Translations under genes and position numbers: made by a program
NCBI RefSeq assembly: GCF_000733775.1
Contig: NZ_JPOE01000002.1
Span: 372,001-436,000 of the forward strand
Reading direction: 5' to 3'
Length of the DNA: 64,000 nucleotides
Origin: Thiomonas sp. FB-Cd
GTDB taxonomy: Bacteria; Pseudomonadota; Gammaproteobacteria; Burkholderiales; Burkholderiaceae_C
Part shown: piece after piece, positions 19,773 to 28,566 of the stretch
Position numbering within the stretch: position 1 is the stretch's first letter
How the letters are laid out: each line of letters starts with the position of its first letter
Notes under the pieces: model-generated
What the model saw: only the letters and a program-made list of their open reading frames with translations
Database searches by the model: none
Told to the model about the DNA's origin: nothing

Positions 19773-20482
19773 GCGGTCACCCCATATTTGAGCGCCATGG
19801 CATCATTCATTTGCCACAGCACGTCGAGTTTGAATTGAAGGATTTGCAGTGCACGTTGCTGCATCTGCCACGTATTGAAATAGTTCAACGTGATCGACAG
19901 GCCCTGTTCGACGTCTCGCCGGGCCTGTGTGGTGCGATTGCGAAAGTATTGCAGTCCTGCCAAATCGATCCAGGGATAGTGCTGTGGCCAATTGGCTAGG
20001 CGTTCCTTGTGGATCTTCGGGGCGAACAACTCGGTAAGCGAGGCGCACACCGCTTCCTGCCATGGGCGCTGGCGGCAGAAGTTTACGTAGGCATCCACAG
20101 CGAAGCGGTTTCCCGGGACGACATGACGCAGATCCTCGATTTCCTCCCGGCGCAGCCCAACGGCCAAGCCCAGGCGGATCCATGCCTCAATCCCGCCCGG
20201 ATCATCGCCATGTCCATCATGGTCGAGGATGCGCTGGATCCATTGCCGACGCACCTCGCGGTCCGGGCAGTTGGAGAGCACGGCTGCGTCCTTTACCGGT
20301 ATCGAGATCTGGTAGTAGTAGCGGTTGGCGACCCAGCCCTTGATCTGGTCCTGCGAGGCGCGCCCCGCGTTAAGCATGACATTAAACGGATGGTGGATGT
20401 GGTACGCCGTGCCCCTTTCGCGGAGCCTCGCTTCAAATGTCTCGTGGCTCCAGGGCGTAAGGGTCTCGACGCTATCGTTCAT
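19769..20482 (-). CDS. pqqC: Pyrroloquinoline-quinone synthase PqqC
   Basis: PqqC is the cofactor-free oxidase that carries out the final ring closure and eight-electron oxidation to PQQ. The 237-residue length and all-helical TENA/PqqC-type sequence fit; family segments include [13 protein letters not shown] near 28-40, [19 protein letters not shown], and [16 protein letters not shown], which carry active-site His, Tyr, Arg and Lys residues. It follows pqqB by eight bases and overlaps pqqD by four. Confidence 0.97.
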   Translation of the reverse strand: MNDSVETLTPWSHETFEARLRERGTAYHIHHPFNVMLNAGRASQDQIKGWVANRYYYQISIPVKDAAVLSNCPDREVRRQWIQRILDHDGHGDDPGGIEAWIRLGLAVGLRREEIEDLRHVVPGNRFAVDAYVNFCRQRPWQEAVCASLTELFAPKIHKERLANWPQHYPWIDLAGLQYFRNRTTQARRDVEQGLSITLNYFNTWQMQQRALQILQFKLDVLWQMNDAMALKYGVTA

Positions 20483-20490
20483 TGTTTGCT

Positions 20491-21408
20491 TCAGAGTTCG
20501 ATATCCAGCCCGTCGTGGCAGACCTCGATCTGCCGCGCGCCCAGTTGTGCGCGCTCGGCGCTGTCCTCGTTGAGAATCGGATTGGTGTTGTTGATGTGAA
20601 TAAGGAGCTTGCGTGTGGCGGCGGGCAAACGCGCCAGATGCTCCATCATGCCGCCCGGTCCGGATTGCGGTAGATGGCCGAGTTCCAACGCGCGTTTGGG
20701 CGCCAAGCCGAGCGATTCCATTTCGTTGTTCGTCCAGAATGTCCCGTCAACGATCACGCAATGCGCATCGCACATTGCTTGCCAGACATGCGGTTCAATC
20801 TCGGCAAGTCCAGGGGCATAGAACGCGCTGCGCTTGCGGCGCGTGTCCGTGATCGTCAGACCAATGTTGTCTCCCGGTTGGGGCGACTGTCGATGGGGTG
20901 AATAGGGCGGTGCCTTGCTTTTAAGCGCGTGCGCTTGGAACGCGAGGTCATCGAGCCCGTCAATGCCCACTTTGGTTCCGTCCAAGGGCAATTCGTGCCA
21001 GCGCACGCCGCAAAAATGGTCAAGGAGACGAAAAATGGGGTTTCCAATGCTCAGGTCCTCGCGCACAGGTTGTGTGCACCAGATGTCAAGCGGACGCGTA
21101 CTCTCGCGCAGCATGTAAAGCCCGGTCGTATGGTCGATCTGTGCGTCAATCAGCACCACCGCGCGAATACCGGTATCACGCAACGCACGCGCCGGTTGCA
21201 AGGGAGCGAAAGATTGGATCTGCTGCAAAATGTCAGGCGAGGCATTGATCAGTGCCCAGTCCTCGCCATTTGCGCTGACAGTGATCGACGATTGTGTGCG
21301 TTTGCTGACGCGAAGCGTGCCGCGACGATACCCGTCACAATTCGGACAATTACAGTTCCACTGCGGAAAGCCCCCTCCTGCTGCCGACCCGAGGATGCGG
21401 ATTTTCAT
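20491..21408 (-). CDS. pqqB: PqqB, metallo-beta-lactamase-fold hydroxylase
   Basis: A 305-residue PqqB. The family is a metallo-beta-lactamase fold, reported to hydroxylate the Glu-Tyr diamino acid on the way to PQQ. The start [20 protein letters not shown] with the CNCPNC zinc-type cluster is characteristic, as are [18 protein letters not shown] near residues 92-109 and NNTNPIL near the C-terminus. The ATG at 21408 begins the conserved opening directly. It lies 68 bases after pqqA with a strong hairpin in between. Confidence 0.97.
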   Translation of the reverse strand: MKIRILGSAAGGGFPQWNCNCPNCDGYRRGTLRVSKRTQSSITVSANGEDWALINASPDILQQIQSFAPLQPARALRDTGIRAVVLIDAQIDHTTGLYMLRESTRPLDIWCTQPVREDLSIGNPIFRLLDHFCGVRWHELPLDGTKVGIDGLDDLAFQAHALKSKAPPYSPHRQSPQPGDNIGLTITDTRRKRSAFYAPGLAEIEPHVWQAMCDAHCVIVDGTFWTNNEMESLGLAPKRALELGHLPQSGPGGMMEHLARLPAATRKLLIHINNTNPILNEDSAERAQLGARQIEVCHDGLDIEL

Positions 21409-21445
21409 GCGCTAAAGGTGGTGTGCAGACTCAATGGGCTCTTGC

Positions 21446-21470
21446 CGGGCGGCGCAACGACCGCCGCCCG
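21446..21470 (-). promoter_or_regulatory. GC hairpin between pqqA and pqqB
   Basis: CGGGCGGCG (21446-21454) and CGCCGCCCG (21462-21470) form a perfect nine-bp, all-GC stem with a seven-base loop, six bases after the pqqA stop. No T-run follows on the minus strand. It could partly stop transcription or protect the pqqA mRNA end, giving more peptide precursor than enzymes. Confidence 0.6.
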
Positions 21471-21476
21471 CCTTGT

Positions 21477-21551
21477 TTAACGGTTGGCGATATACATTGT
21501 GATTTCAAAACCGAAGCGCATGTCCGTGTAGGCGGGCTTGGTCCATTTCAT
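21477..21551 (-). CDS. pqqA: PQQ precursor peptide PqqA (24 residues)
   Basis: PqqA is the ribosomal peptide from which PQQ is made. The 24-codon gene has the conserved pattern KPAYTD, then the modified residues Glu16 and Tyr20 in [11 protein letters not shown], with the spacing E-x3-Y required for cross-linking by PqqE. The ATG at 21551 has a strong ribosome binding site (GAGGAG about seven bases upstream). A longer frame extends upstream to 21680, but only the last 24 codons match the family. It is the promoter-proximal gene of the operon. Confidence 0.95.
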   Translation of the reverse strand: MKWTKPAYTDMRFGFEITMYIANR

Positions 21552-21633
21552 TGCATGTCTCCTCAAAGTCAAAAAATTAACGGGATAGGTACCGGCCGAT
21601 CTGTCGATACCCGTTCGCCACAAAGCAACTTCG

Positions 21634-22608
21634 ATGCCAACCCGAATGCCACGTTTGCCTAGCGACCCCTTGGCCCGCACGAGGCGAATTGACGTTGGAG
21701 ACGGTCATATGCTCCACGTCACATTGGGTGGCAATCCTCGCGGAAGACCGGTTCTTATTGTCCATGGTGGCCCGGGAAGTGGAAGCAGGGTTAGTCCCAG
21801 CTTGTTCGATTTGACACGCTACCGGGCAGTGTGGATCGACCAGAGGGCGAGTGGTCAGTCCCGCCCGCGCGGGAGCGTGCGGCGCAATTGCACGCAGCTT
21901 TTGGTTCGCGATATCGAAGCGGTTCGGCAAGCGCTGGGCATCGCACGGTGGATTGTCTATGGCGGTTCGTGGGGGTCGGCACTTGCACTTGCGTATGCCG
22001 CAGCGCATCCGGACCGCGTGGACGGTCTGCTCCTGCGCAGCCTCTATCTGACGTCCGCGCAAGAAACCAACCGATTCTTCGGTTGGAGCCGCACCAAAGC
22101 GCCGCAGGCGTGGCGAGCGCTTAACAGGGCGGCGGGCCCTGGTTTGGTGAGCAAACTGTTCCAGCGTTGTGCAACAGTGTTCCAGAAAGGAACACTTGTG
22201 CGACAACAACAACTTGCTGTCGCCTGGAATAATTATGAACGCCAGCTCCTTATCCGCAAGGGCTGTCGTGCGCGGCAACTTCACGTGAAGGCGATGCGGG
22301 CGCTGGTGTTCAAGTATCGTGTCCAAGCGCATTACTTGGCGCATCGCTGCTGGCTTGGATCACATCTCCTTGGTCTCGTCGTTCGTCGGTTAAGGCAAGT
22401 CGACTGGCCTATTGTGGCAGTGCACGGACGTTTTGATGCAGTGTGCCCGCCGAAAAACGTCTTCACTGTGCGCGGCGGGTTGCCGTCCCTTCAAGTGCAT
22501 TGGATTCCCGCGGGCCATTTGGAGGGTGATCCACTGATGTCGCAGACTCTACGCACCGCGCTTGACCGGATCCGGGATCTAAGCGCGCCTTCAAGTCTGG
22601 GGCTTTGA
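21634..22608 (+). CDS. S33 family alpha/beta hydrolase, proline iminopeptidase-like
   Basis: A 324-residue serine hydrolase of the prolyl aminopeptidase family. The oxyanion segment HGGPGSGS is near residues 44-51, DQRASGQS near 69-76, and the nucleophile Ser sits in [17 protein letters not shown] near 110-126; a candidate Asp is in [10 protein letters not shown] and His in PAGHLEGDP near the C-terminus, so the triad looks complete. Known members remove N-terminal proline from peptides. There is no obvious secretion signal. It is divergent from pqqA across about 80 bases, with no pqqF-type M16 protease in the window, so a role in trimming PqqA is conceivable but unproven. No clear ribosome binding site precedes ATG 21634 or ATG 21646. 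Confidence 0.85.
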   Translation: MPTRMPRLPSDPLARTRRIDVGDGHMLHVTLGGNPRGRPVLIVHGGPGSGSRVSPSLFDLTRYRAVWIDQRASGQSRPRGSVRRNCTQLLVRDIEAVRQALGIARWIVYGGSWGSALALAYAAAHPDRVDGLLLRSLYLTSAQETNRFFGWSRTKAPQAWRALNRAAGPGLVSKLFQRCATVFQKGTLVRQQQLAVAWNNYERQLLIRKGCRARQLHVKAMRALVFKYRVQAHYLAHRCWLGSHLLGLVVRRLRQVDWPIVAVHGRFDAVCPPKNVFTVRGGLPSLQVHWIPAGHLEGDPLMSQTLRTALDRIRDLSAPSSLGL

Positions 22609-22765
22609 GGAGGCCTTCAGCAGCGTACGCGCCACGGGTCTCATGCCCTGCTCAATGCCGCGCCTATGCGCTTTTTGCCGTTCACGGCGGGTTATGCTGC
22701 TGAGGGTTTTGCGCATGGCCCAATGCCTACAGGCGCGGTCTTCCGATCACCGATCGCCGCAGGGG

Positions 22766-24202
22766 TCACACCAAGGTTCGGCGTCTGGCCAGCGGAGGAT
22801 TGGTGGTGAGGTATGCACGGATGCCTTCAAAAATCGCACGGGCCACCTGCTTGCGATAATCCGGGGTTTGCAAGCGGGCTTCCTCTTCCGGGTTACTGAT
22901 GAACGCGGTCTCCACAAGCATTGACGGCACCGTGGGGGACTTGAGGACAACAAAGCCTGCCTGTTGGACCTGACGCGAATGCAGGTGCACCAGGCTGCCC
23001 ATTTTTGCCAGCGTAGGTTCAGCCATTTTCATGCTTGCGTCAATTTGCGCGGTGGTGGACATGTCCAGCAACACCTTGGCGACCTGGTAGTCGCGCGAGT
23101 TGATATCGATGCCGCCAATCGCATCCGAGGCATTCTCGCGCTGTGCCATAAGCCGCGCCTCCACGCTTGACGCGCCGCCTTGCGACAGGCAGTAAACAGA
23201 CGCGCCGCGTGCTTCCGGTGTGAACCAGCCGTCGGCGTGAATGGACGTAAACAAGTCGGCGTTCACGCGCTGCGCTTTTTCCACGCGCATCCACAGCGGT
23301 ACAAAGAAGTCGCTGTCGCGAGTCATCATCACGCGCATGTTCGGCGTGTTCATCGCCAACTCACGCAGGTGATGTCCGATTAGGAGGACGACGTCCTTTT
23401 CGTGGACTCCGCTGGGGCCAGTGGCCCCCGGGTCTTCACCGCCATGACCAGGGTCGATAGCCAGCAGCACACTGCGGTAGTTGCGTCGGTCGCGGCGCAT
23501 CGGTATGTCGCTGGATGGATCTGACCTTGTGGCGCTGGCCACGGTCGGGCTTCTGTGGGTCGGGCGATCGAGTTCGTCGCGGTGCGCGTTTAGCCAGGTG
23601 CTCAGGGTGTCCTGTTGATTTTCCGCCACGACACGTGGCGTGTCTGCGAGGGTGTTTCGCGTGCTCGCCGAACCCGACCCGGTCAACGGCGTCGCCTTCA
23701 CGGCAGCCCCGGACGTATCGCTGGGTCCAACCGTGTCAGCCTGCGATGCCTGCCTGTCCATGAAAGCGAGAAGACGGTCCCCGTGCGCGGGGTAAAGATC
23801 GAACACAATGCGATTTTCGTACGCCGCTACGGGAAGAAGGCTGAACACCTGAGGTTTGATCGCCTGTTTGAGATCGAACACCATGCGCACCACGTCAGGG
23901 GTGTACTGGGCGACACGCACATCCTTGATGAAGGGGTCACCGGGCTTGATTTTGCCCACAAGCTCTTTGAGCTGGGGGCTGAGTTCAAGGTTCTTGACAT
24001 CCACCACCAAGCGTGGCGGATCAGCCATAAGAAAATGCGAGGCGGTCAGTGCCTGATCGGATTCCAGTGTGACACGGGTGTACTCCGCAGCGGGCCACAC
24101 CCGTACCGACAGGATCGTAGCCCCACGCGCCAGTACTGGCGCGGTCAGCAGCAGGGCAAGGGTTGACGTTTGGATCAGGAACTGGCGGCGATCTGCACCC
24201 AT
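22766..24202 (-). CDS. amiC: N-acetylmuramoyl-L-alanine amidase AmiC
   Basis: A 478-residue periplasmic zinc amidase that cuts the peptide from peptidoglycan during cell separation. The N-terminus DRRQFLIQTSTLALLLTAPV is a Tat-type signal with twin Arg, as in AmiC. An AMIN domain follows (about 40-145), then a low-complexity linker, then Amidase_3: zinc ligands in DPGHGGEDPGA, HEKDVVL, SIHADGW and the catalytic Glu in LVETAFISN. ATG 24202 is chosen because it places the twin Arg at residues 4-5; a GTG at 24247 would add 15 residues. It directly follows tsaE, as tsaE-amiC do in many Proteobacteria. Confidence 0.94.
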   Translation of the reverse strand: MGADRRQFLIQTSTLALLLTAPVLARGATILSVRVWPAAEYTRVTLESDQALTASHFLMADPPRLVVDVKNLELSPQLKELVGKIKPGDPFIKDVRVAQYTPDVVRMVFDLKQAIKPQVFSLLPVAAYENRIVFDLYPAHGDRLLAFMDRQASQADTVGPSDTSGAAVKATPLTGSGSASTRNTLADTPRVVAENQQDTLSTWLNAHRDELDRPTHRSPTVASATRSDPSSDIPMRRDRRNYRSVLLAIDPGHGGEDPGATGPSGVHEKDVVLLIGHHLRELAMNTPNMRVMMTRDSDFFVPLWMRVEKAQRVNADLFTSIHADGWFTPEARGASVYCLSQGGASSVEARLMAQRENASDAIGGIDINSRDYQVAKVLLDMSTTAQIDASMKMAEPTLAKMGSLVHLHSRQVQQAGFVVLKSPTVPSMLVETAFISNPEEEARLQTPDYRKQVARAIFEGIRAYLTTNPPLARRRTLV

Positions 24203-24248
24203 GGCGGACACTCCCTGGCGTCGTGCGCCAGGTTTCACCTGGTGCACT

Positions 24249-24764
24249 TCAGGTGCGCGCTTGCGCGAGCACCAATTGATTGAGCAAGGCAGCTCCTACA
24301 GGGCTGCCGCTTCGTAACTGCACATCCCGACCGCTGGGGACCGGAATCAACAAAATTTCCAAGTCCGCCCGAGGCAAAAGGGCTGGGGCGCGCTCGGGCC
24401 ACTCGACCAAACAAAAGCTATGCCCATCAAGCAGTTCGCGCAGGCCTGCTTCATCCCATTCCTCAGGCTGTGAAAATCGATACAGATCAATATGATAGGC
24501 GTGCGTCTGAAGAGTTCCCTTTAATTGTAGAGATTTTCGGTCAATTGCATAGGGCTCGACCAATGCATAAGAGGGACTTTTGATGCGATCTGTGACGCCC
24601 AAGCCACGCAAGATGGCGCGCACTAACGTCGTTTTGCCGGCGCCGAGATCACCGCGCAAGGTGATGAGAAGCCCGGGAAGTTGCAGATGCAGCAAAGCTT
24701 GAGCGAGTTTTGCGCCCAAGACTGACATGTCGTGCTCGCTGTCGCAGTGCAGGCTTAGAGTCAT
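24249..24764 (-). CDS. tsaE: tRNA t6A biosynthesis ATPase TsaE
   Basis: TsaE is the ATPase that drives the TsaBD complex in making threonylcarbamoyl-adenosine (t6A37) in ANN-reading tRNAs. The 171-residue protein has Walker A RGDLGAGKTTLVRAIL near residues 37-52, the switch-like SPSYALVEPY segment, HIDLYRFSQPEEWDEAGL and VEWPERAPALLP, all family hallmarks. The C-terminus is somewhat longer than usual. It precedes amiC with almost no gap and is divergent from queG. Confidence 0.95.
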   Translation of the reverse strand: MTLSLHCDSEHDMSVLGAKLAQALLHLQLPGLLITLRGDLGAGKTTLVRAILRGLGVTDRIKSPSYALVEPYAIDRKSLQLKGTLQTHAYHIDLYRFSQPEEWDEAGLRELLDGHSFCLVEWPERAPALLPRADLEILLIPVPSGRDVQLRSGSPVGAALLNQLVLAQART

Positions 24765-24843
24765 GGGCAGAGGCTTTGGGTGAGGAGGAGAATGCCAGAA
24801 TGATGAATCAGGGTACGCGGGAATGCCGGCTTAGGATGACGAA

Positions 24844-25977
24844 ATGACCCTCCAAAGACCGAATAAGCCGGAGTTACCTGCCCTGTCGAGTGCGCAGCTG
24901 CAAGCCTTGGCGCAGGCCATCCGGGGCGAGGCAGCCCGGTTGGGATTCTCGCAAATCGCCATTTGCGATGCGGACCTGGGCGAGGCTGAAGCCGAATTTC
25001 GCCGCTGGCTAGAGGCGGGGTACCACGGCGAGATGGACTACATGGCGCGTCATGGAACCAAGCGCACGCGCCCCACGGAACTGGTACCAGGTACGCTGCG
25101 TGTGATCACCGCGCGCATGGACTATTTGCCTGCGCAGGCCCCCTCCCAGTGGCGGCAGAAGGAGTGGGCACGCATCGACGACCCGAAGGCTGCAGTGGTA
25201 TCAATGTATGCACGAGGCCGCGACTATCACAAGGTCTTGCGCCAACGACTGCAGGCGCTCGCCGACTTTATTCGCACCCGTGCGGACGCTGGTGTTGTGC
25301 GTGTGTTCACGGATTCGGCGCCAGTGCTTGAAGTGGCCCTTGCCGCGCGCGCCGGGCTGGGCTGGCGGGGCAAGCACACGCTGTTGCTGACACGCGAGGC
25401 CGGTTCCATGTTCTTTCTTGGCGAGATTTTTGTTGGCCTTGCCCTGCCGGTGGATGAGCCCCAATCTGAGCATTGCGGCACCTGCACGCGTTGCATCGAC
25501 GTGTGCCCCACCGGCGCCATCATTGCGCCGTACGTGGTGGACGCGCGGCGCTGTATTTCCTACTTGACCATTGAACTGGCTGGGCCTATCCCGGGGGAAT
25601 TGCGCCCGTTGATGGGAAACCGCGTCTACGGTTGCGACGACTGCCAACTGGTTTGCCCCTGGAACAAGTATGCACGACGCGCGGCGCTGCCCGACTTCGC
25701 GCCGCGCCATGGCCTTGATGCTGCAGGTCTATTGCAATTGTGGGCATGGAGCGAGGCGGACTTCGTGCAGCGCACCGAGGGCAGCGCCATTCGGCGCATC
25801 GGCTATACGCGGTTTCGGCGTAACCTTGCGGTGACACTGGGCAACGCACGCCGCAATCTGCCAGCCGCGCACGATCTACAGCGCGACATCGCCGCTGCCC
25901 TGCAGCAGGCCCTTCCGGGCTCCCCGGCTGTCGTGGCCGAGCATATCGCTTGGGCGCTGGCTCAGCAGCCGGGCTGA
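24844..25977 (+). CDS. queG: Epoxyqueuosine reductase QueG
   Basis: QueG is the cobalamin and iron-sulfur enzyme that reduces epoxyqueuosine to queuosine in tRNA. The 377-residue protein has the N-terminal cobalamin-binding region with GYHGEMDYMARH near residues 59-70 and two [4Fe-4S] motifs, CGTCTRCIDVCPTGAI and CDDCQLVCPWNKYA. Upstream of the ATG the sequence TTAGGATGACGAA offers AGGA as a ribosome binding site at seven bases. Convergent with the AEC transporter (three-base gap). QueF, an earlier enzyme of the pathway, is also in this window. Confidence 0.96.
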   Translation: MTLQRPNKPELPALSSAQLQALAQAIRGEAARLGFSQIAICDADLGEAEAEFRRWLEAGYHGEMDYMARHGTKRTRPTELVPGTLRVITARMDYLPAQAPSQWRQKEWARIDDPKAAVVSMYARGRDYHKVLRQRLQALADFIRTRADAGVVRVFTDSAPVLEVALAARAGLGWRGKHTLLLTREAGSMFFLGEIFVGLALPVDEPQSEHCGTCTRCIDVCPTGAIIAPYVVDARRCISYLTIELAGPIPGELRPLMGNRVYGCDDCQLVCPWNKYARRAALPDFAPRHGLDAAGLLQLWAWSEADFVQRTEGSAIRRIGYTRFRRNLAVTLGNARRNLPAAHDLQRDIAAALQQALPGSPAVVAEHIAWALAQQPG

Positions 25978-25980
25978 GCC

Positions 25981-26880
25981 TCAGCCCCTCGCCGCCAGTG
26001 CCAGGAAAATCGGCAGCGATAGGGCACCGAGAAGGGTCGATAGACTGACGAGGCCGGCCACGTAGGGCCCGTCACCACCCATGCGCGAAGCCAACACGTA
26101 GGCGCTGGACGCGGTGGGCAGAGCTCCGAACATCACCACGATCAGCGTTTCCAGCGCGTTGAGATGAAGCATATGCGCCAAGCTCCACGCGACGAGCGGA
26201 ATGATGGCATGGCGCACTGCCATCAGCCATGCCGTCAAGCGCCATTCGCGGTGGATGCCGCGGATCTGCAGGCCGGCGCCTACTGTCATCAATCCCATCG
26301 CGATCGAGGCGTTGCCAATGCGGTCGAGGACTGGAAGCACCAGACCGGGCGGGTTCAGAGCCAAGCTGTGGGCCACAAGTCCGGCTGCGGTCGCAACGAG
26401 AAGCGGATTGCGGGCCAATTCACGCGCCAAGCCTCGCTGGCCGTGTCGAGCCAGTGCCCACACCGCCGCTGCATTGCAAAGTGGCACCCCGAAAGCGATC
26501 AGCACGGCCACCAGCGAGACCGCTTGGGCCCCGCCCAAACTGTTCGCCACGGCCAGCGCGATAAAGGAGTTGAAACGAAAAGCGCATTGCACACCGCTTG
26601 CCGTGCACCGCCGGTCGGACTTGAGCCAGAAGGCGGCATACGCGAACGCGATTCCGCAAAGCAGGGCGCCAATGCCGGCCAGAAGGACCGCTGCCGCACC
26701 CGATAATGTGTAGCGGCTGCGGCAGGTTGTCGAGAACAGCAGGACCGGAAACAGCACGTAGTACACAAGTCGCTCTACGCCCACCCACACATCGCGCTTT
26801 AGCGTTGTCCATTGGGCAATTGCGAAGCCCAGCACGATGAGGGCGAAGTCGGGAAAGAGCAGGAGCGCGTTGCGTAGCAT
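25981..26880 (-). CDS. AEC family transporter (auxin efflux carrier-like)
   Basis: A 299-residue inner-membrane carrier of the AEC (PIN-like) family, with two five-helix halves. Recognisable parts are the opening FPDFALIVLGFAIAQ and the later FRFNSFIALAVANSLGG and FGALPTASSAYVLASRMGG, which matches the conserved PxAxxxYVLAxxMGGD substrate-site segment. Bacterial members carry malate, malonate or other organic acids; the substrate is unknown. ATG 26880 is chosen because the first helix begins at once; the frame stays open 67 codons upstream without membrane character. TATGCT lies six bases before it and no ribosome binding site is visible. Confidence 0.88.
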   Translation of the reverse strand: MLRNALLLFPDFALIVLGFAIAQWTTLKRDVWVGVERLVYYVLFPVLLFSTTCRSRYTLSGAAAVLLAGIGALLCGIAFAYAAFWLKSDRRCTASGVQCAFRFNSFIALAVANSLGGAQAVSLVAVLIAFGVPLCNAAAVWALARHGQRGLARELARNPLLVATAAGLVAHSLALNPPGLVLPVLDRIGNASIAMGLMTVGAGLQIRGIHREWRLTAWLMAVRHAIIPLVAWSLAHMLHLNALETLIVVMFGALPTASSAYVLASRMGGDGPYVAGLVSLSTLLGALSLPIFLALAARG

Positions 26881-26930
26881 TGGGTAAGCATACGTGTCCT
26901 GATCGTCTGCGGCGGGATTAGGATTACCCA

Positions 26931-27491
26931 ATGTCCATACCTGCAGTTTCATCCCGAGCGCGTGCGAACGGCGCCGCCCAGCCGCTTTGGGATGCCGTTC
27001 TTGAACTGCCCTTTGGCAAATTGGGGCTGCGCTGCGCGCCAGCCGAGGTGCAGGTGCTGGAGTATCTACCGGATGCCACACCGCCTGTCCCTCCGGCTAG
27101 CCCCTTGGCCCGTGAAGTGCTGGCGCAACTATTCGCTTATTGTGGCAACCCACGCCACCGCTTCGATTTACCGCTTGCAGCGGCGGGAACCGCTTTTCAG
27201 CGCCGTGTCTGGACATTGCTGGTCGAGACGCCTTGTGGCTCAACGCGAACCTACGGCGAGGCGGCACGCAAACTGGGCAGCGCCGCGCGTGCTGTAGGTC
27301 AAGCTTGCGCCGCAAACCCCCATGCGCCGGTAATTCCCTGCCACCGTGTCGTGGCCGCAACGGGGCTTGGCGGCTTCGCTCATTCGCTCGATCCCGGCGG
27401 AGAGCTGTTGCGCATTAAACGGTGGTTGCTGCAACATGAGGGAGCGGTTCCGACCTTCGCTAAGGCGAGCCGGTGGGACGGCGGTGCTTGA
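26931..27491 (+). CDS. ogt: Methylated-DNA--protein-cysteine methyltransferase (Ogt)
   Basis: A suicide enzyme that removes O6-methyl groups from guanine onto its own cysteine. The 186-residue protein has the helix-turn-helix TPCGSTRTYGEAARKLGSAA (about 100-119) with the Tyr/Arg arm, AVGQACAANP and the active-site Cys137 in IPCHRVVAATGLGGFA. The C-terminus after KRWLLQHEG is longer than usual by about 15 residues. Upstream is TTAGGATTACCCA, in which AGGA may be a ribosome binding site. It overlaps the xerD start by one base and is divergent from the AEC transporter. Confidence 0.94.
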   Translation: MSIPAVSSRARANGAAQPLWDAVLELPFGKLGLRCAPAEVQVLEYLPDATPPVPPASPLAREVLAQLFAYCGNPRHRFDLPLAAAGTAFQRRVWTLLVETPCGSTRTYGEAARKLGSAARAVGQACAANPHAPVIPCHRVVAATGLGGFAHSLDPGGELLRIKRWLLQHEGAVPTFAKASRWDGGA

Positions 27492-28561
27492 TGGGCGGGC
27501 CGCTTCGAGATGATCCGCTTTCCAGGCCGCCGCACGCGGCCGGTGCGGTGTCGGCACGTGAGATTGCCGCCGGCAATGCGCCCGAAGTGCGTGTGCCTCG
27601 GCGCGGCCGCGCGGCTGCACACGCCGACTGGCCTGCTGCGCCGTCGGCGTGTGCGGACGTGATCCAGCGCTTTTGCGACGGGCTATGGCTCGAGCAGGGC
27701 TTGGCAACGAACACGCTGAGTGCCTACCGTAGCGACTTGGTGCTGTTTGCCCGTTGGTTGGCACAATCAGGCCGGCAAGGGCTGCTCGCAGCGAGCGAAG
27801 CGGATTTGATGGCCTATCTGGCTGCCCGCTTTGCCGGTAGCAAGGCCACCGCATCCAACCGGCGTTTGGCCAGCATGCGGCAATTCTTTCGCTGGACTTT
27901 GCGTGAGCGGCTGCGGGGGGACGACCCCACGCTGAAGCTGGAACGGGCACGACAGCAGCCGCGCAGGCCCAAGACGTTGAGCGAACAACAGGTGGAAGCA
28001 CTACTGCAGGCGCCCGATGCGACCACGCCCTTAGGTCTGCGGGACCGCGCCATGCTTGAAATCCTGTACGCCAGTGGCCTGCGTGTGAGCGAGTTGGTCG
28101 CGCTCAAAATCGTGCACCTTAGCTTGTCGGACGCGGTGGTGCGCGTGGTGGCTGGCAAAGGGGGCAAGGATCGATTGGTGCCCTTCGGCGAGCAGGCAGG
28201 GGACTGGTTAAGGCGCTATTTGGCAATTGCACGGCCAGCCTTGCTTGATGCCGGTGAAAGTGCCTATTTATTTGTTACAAGGCGCAGCGCGCACGCCGGC
28301 AGGCGTGCTACAGGCGGGATGACGCGGCAGTTGGTGTGGACTTTGCTCAAGCGCCACGCGCTGCACGCAGGCATCGATACACCACTATCGCCACATACCC
28401 TTCGCCATGCCTTTGCCACGCATCTTCTCAATCACGGTGCCGATCTGCGCGTGGTGCAGCTCCTCTTGGGGCACGCCGATATTTCCACGACGCAGATTTA
28501 CACGCATATCGCGCGTGAACGGCTCAAGCAGTTGCACGCCCACCACCATCCCCGGGGCTAA
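27491..28561 (+). CDS. xerD: Tyrosine recombinase XerD
   Basis: XerD works with XerC at the dif site to resolve chromosome dimers at division. The core-binding domain (DGLWLEQGLATNTLSAYRSDL) begins about 55-60 residues in, and the catalytic domain shows Arg in ASGLRVSELV, Lys in GKGGKDRLVPFG, HTLRHAFATHLLNHGADLR, and LLGHADISTTQIYTH with the Tyr nucleophile. At about 356 residues it is longer than the usual 300 because of an Ala/Pro/Arg-rich N-terminal stretch. ATG 27491 overlaps the ogt stop (TGATG); GTG 27473 is another option, and an internal GTG would give a normal length. Confidence 0.9.
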   Translation: MGGPLRDDPLSRPPHAAGAVSAREIAAGNAPEVRVPRRGRAAAHADWPAAPSACADVIQRFCDGLWLEQGLATNTLSAYRSDLVLFARWLAQSGRQGLLAASEADLMAYLAARFAGSKATASNRRLASMRQFFRWTLRERLRGDDPTLKLERARQQPRRPKTLSEQQVEALLQAPDATTPLGLRDRAMLEILYASGLRVSELVALKIVHLSLSDAVVRVVAGKGGKDRLVPFGEQAGDWLRRYLAIARPALLDAGESAYLFVTRRSAHAGRRATGGMTRQLVWTLLKRHALHAGIDTPLSPHTLRHAFATHLLNHGADLRVVQLLLGHADISTTQIYTHIARERLKQLHAHHHPRG

Positions 28562-28566
28562 AGCTC

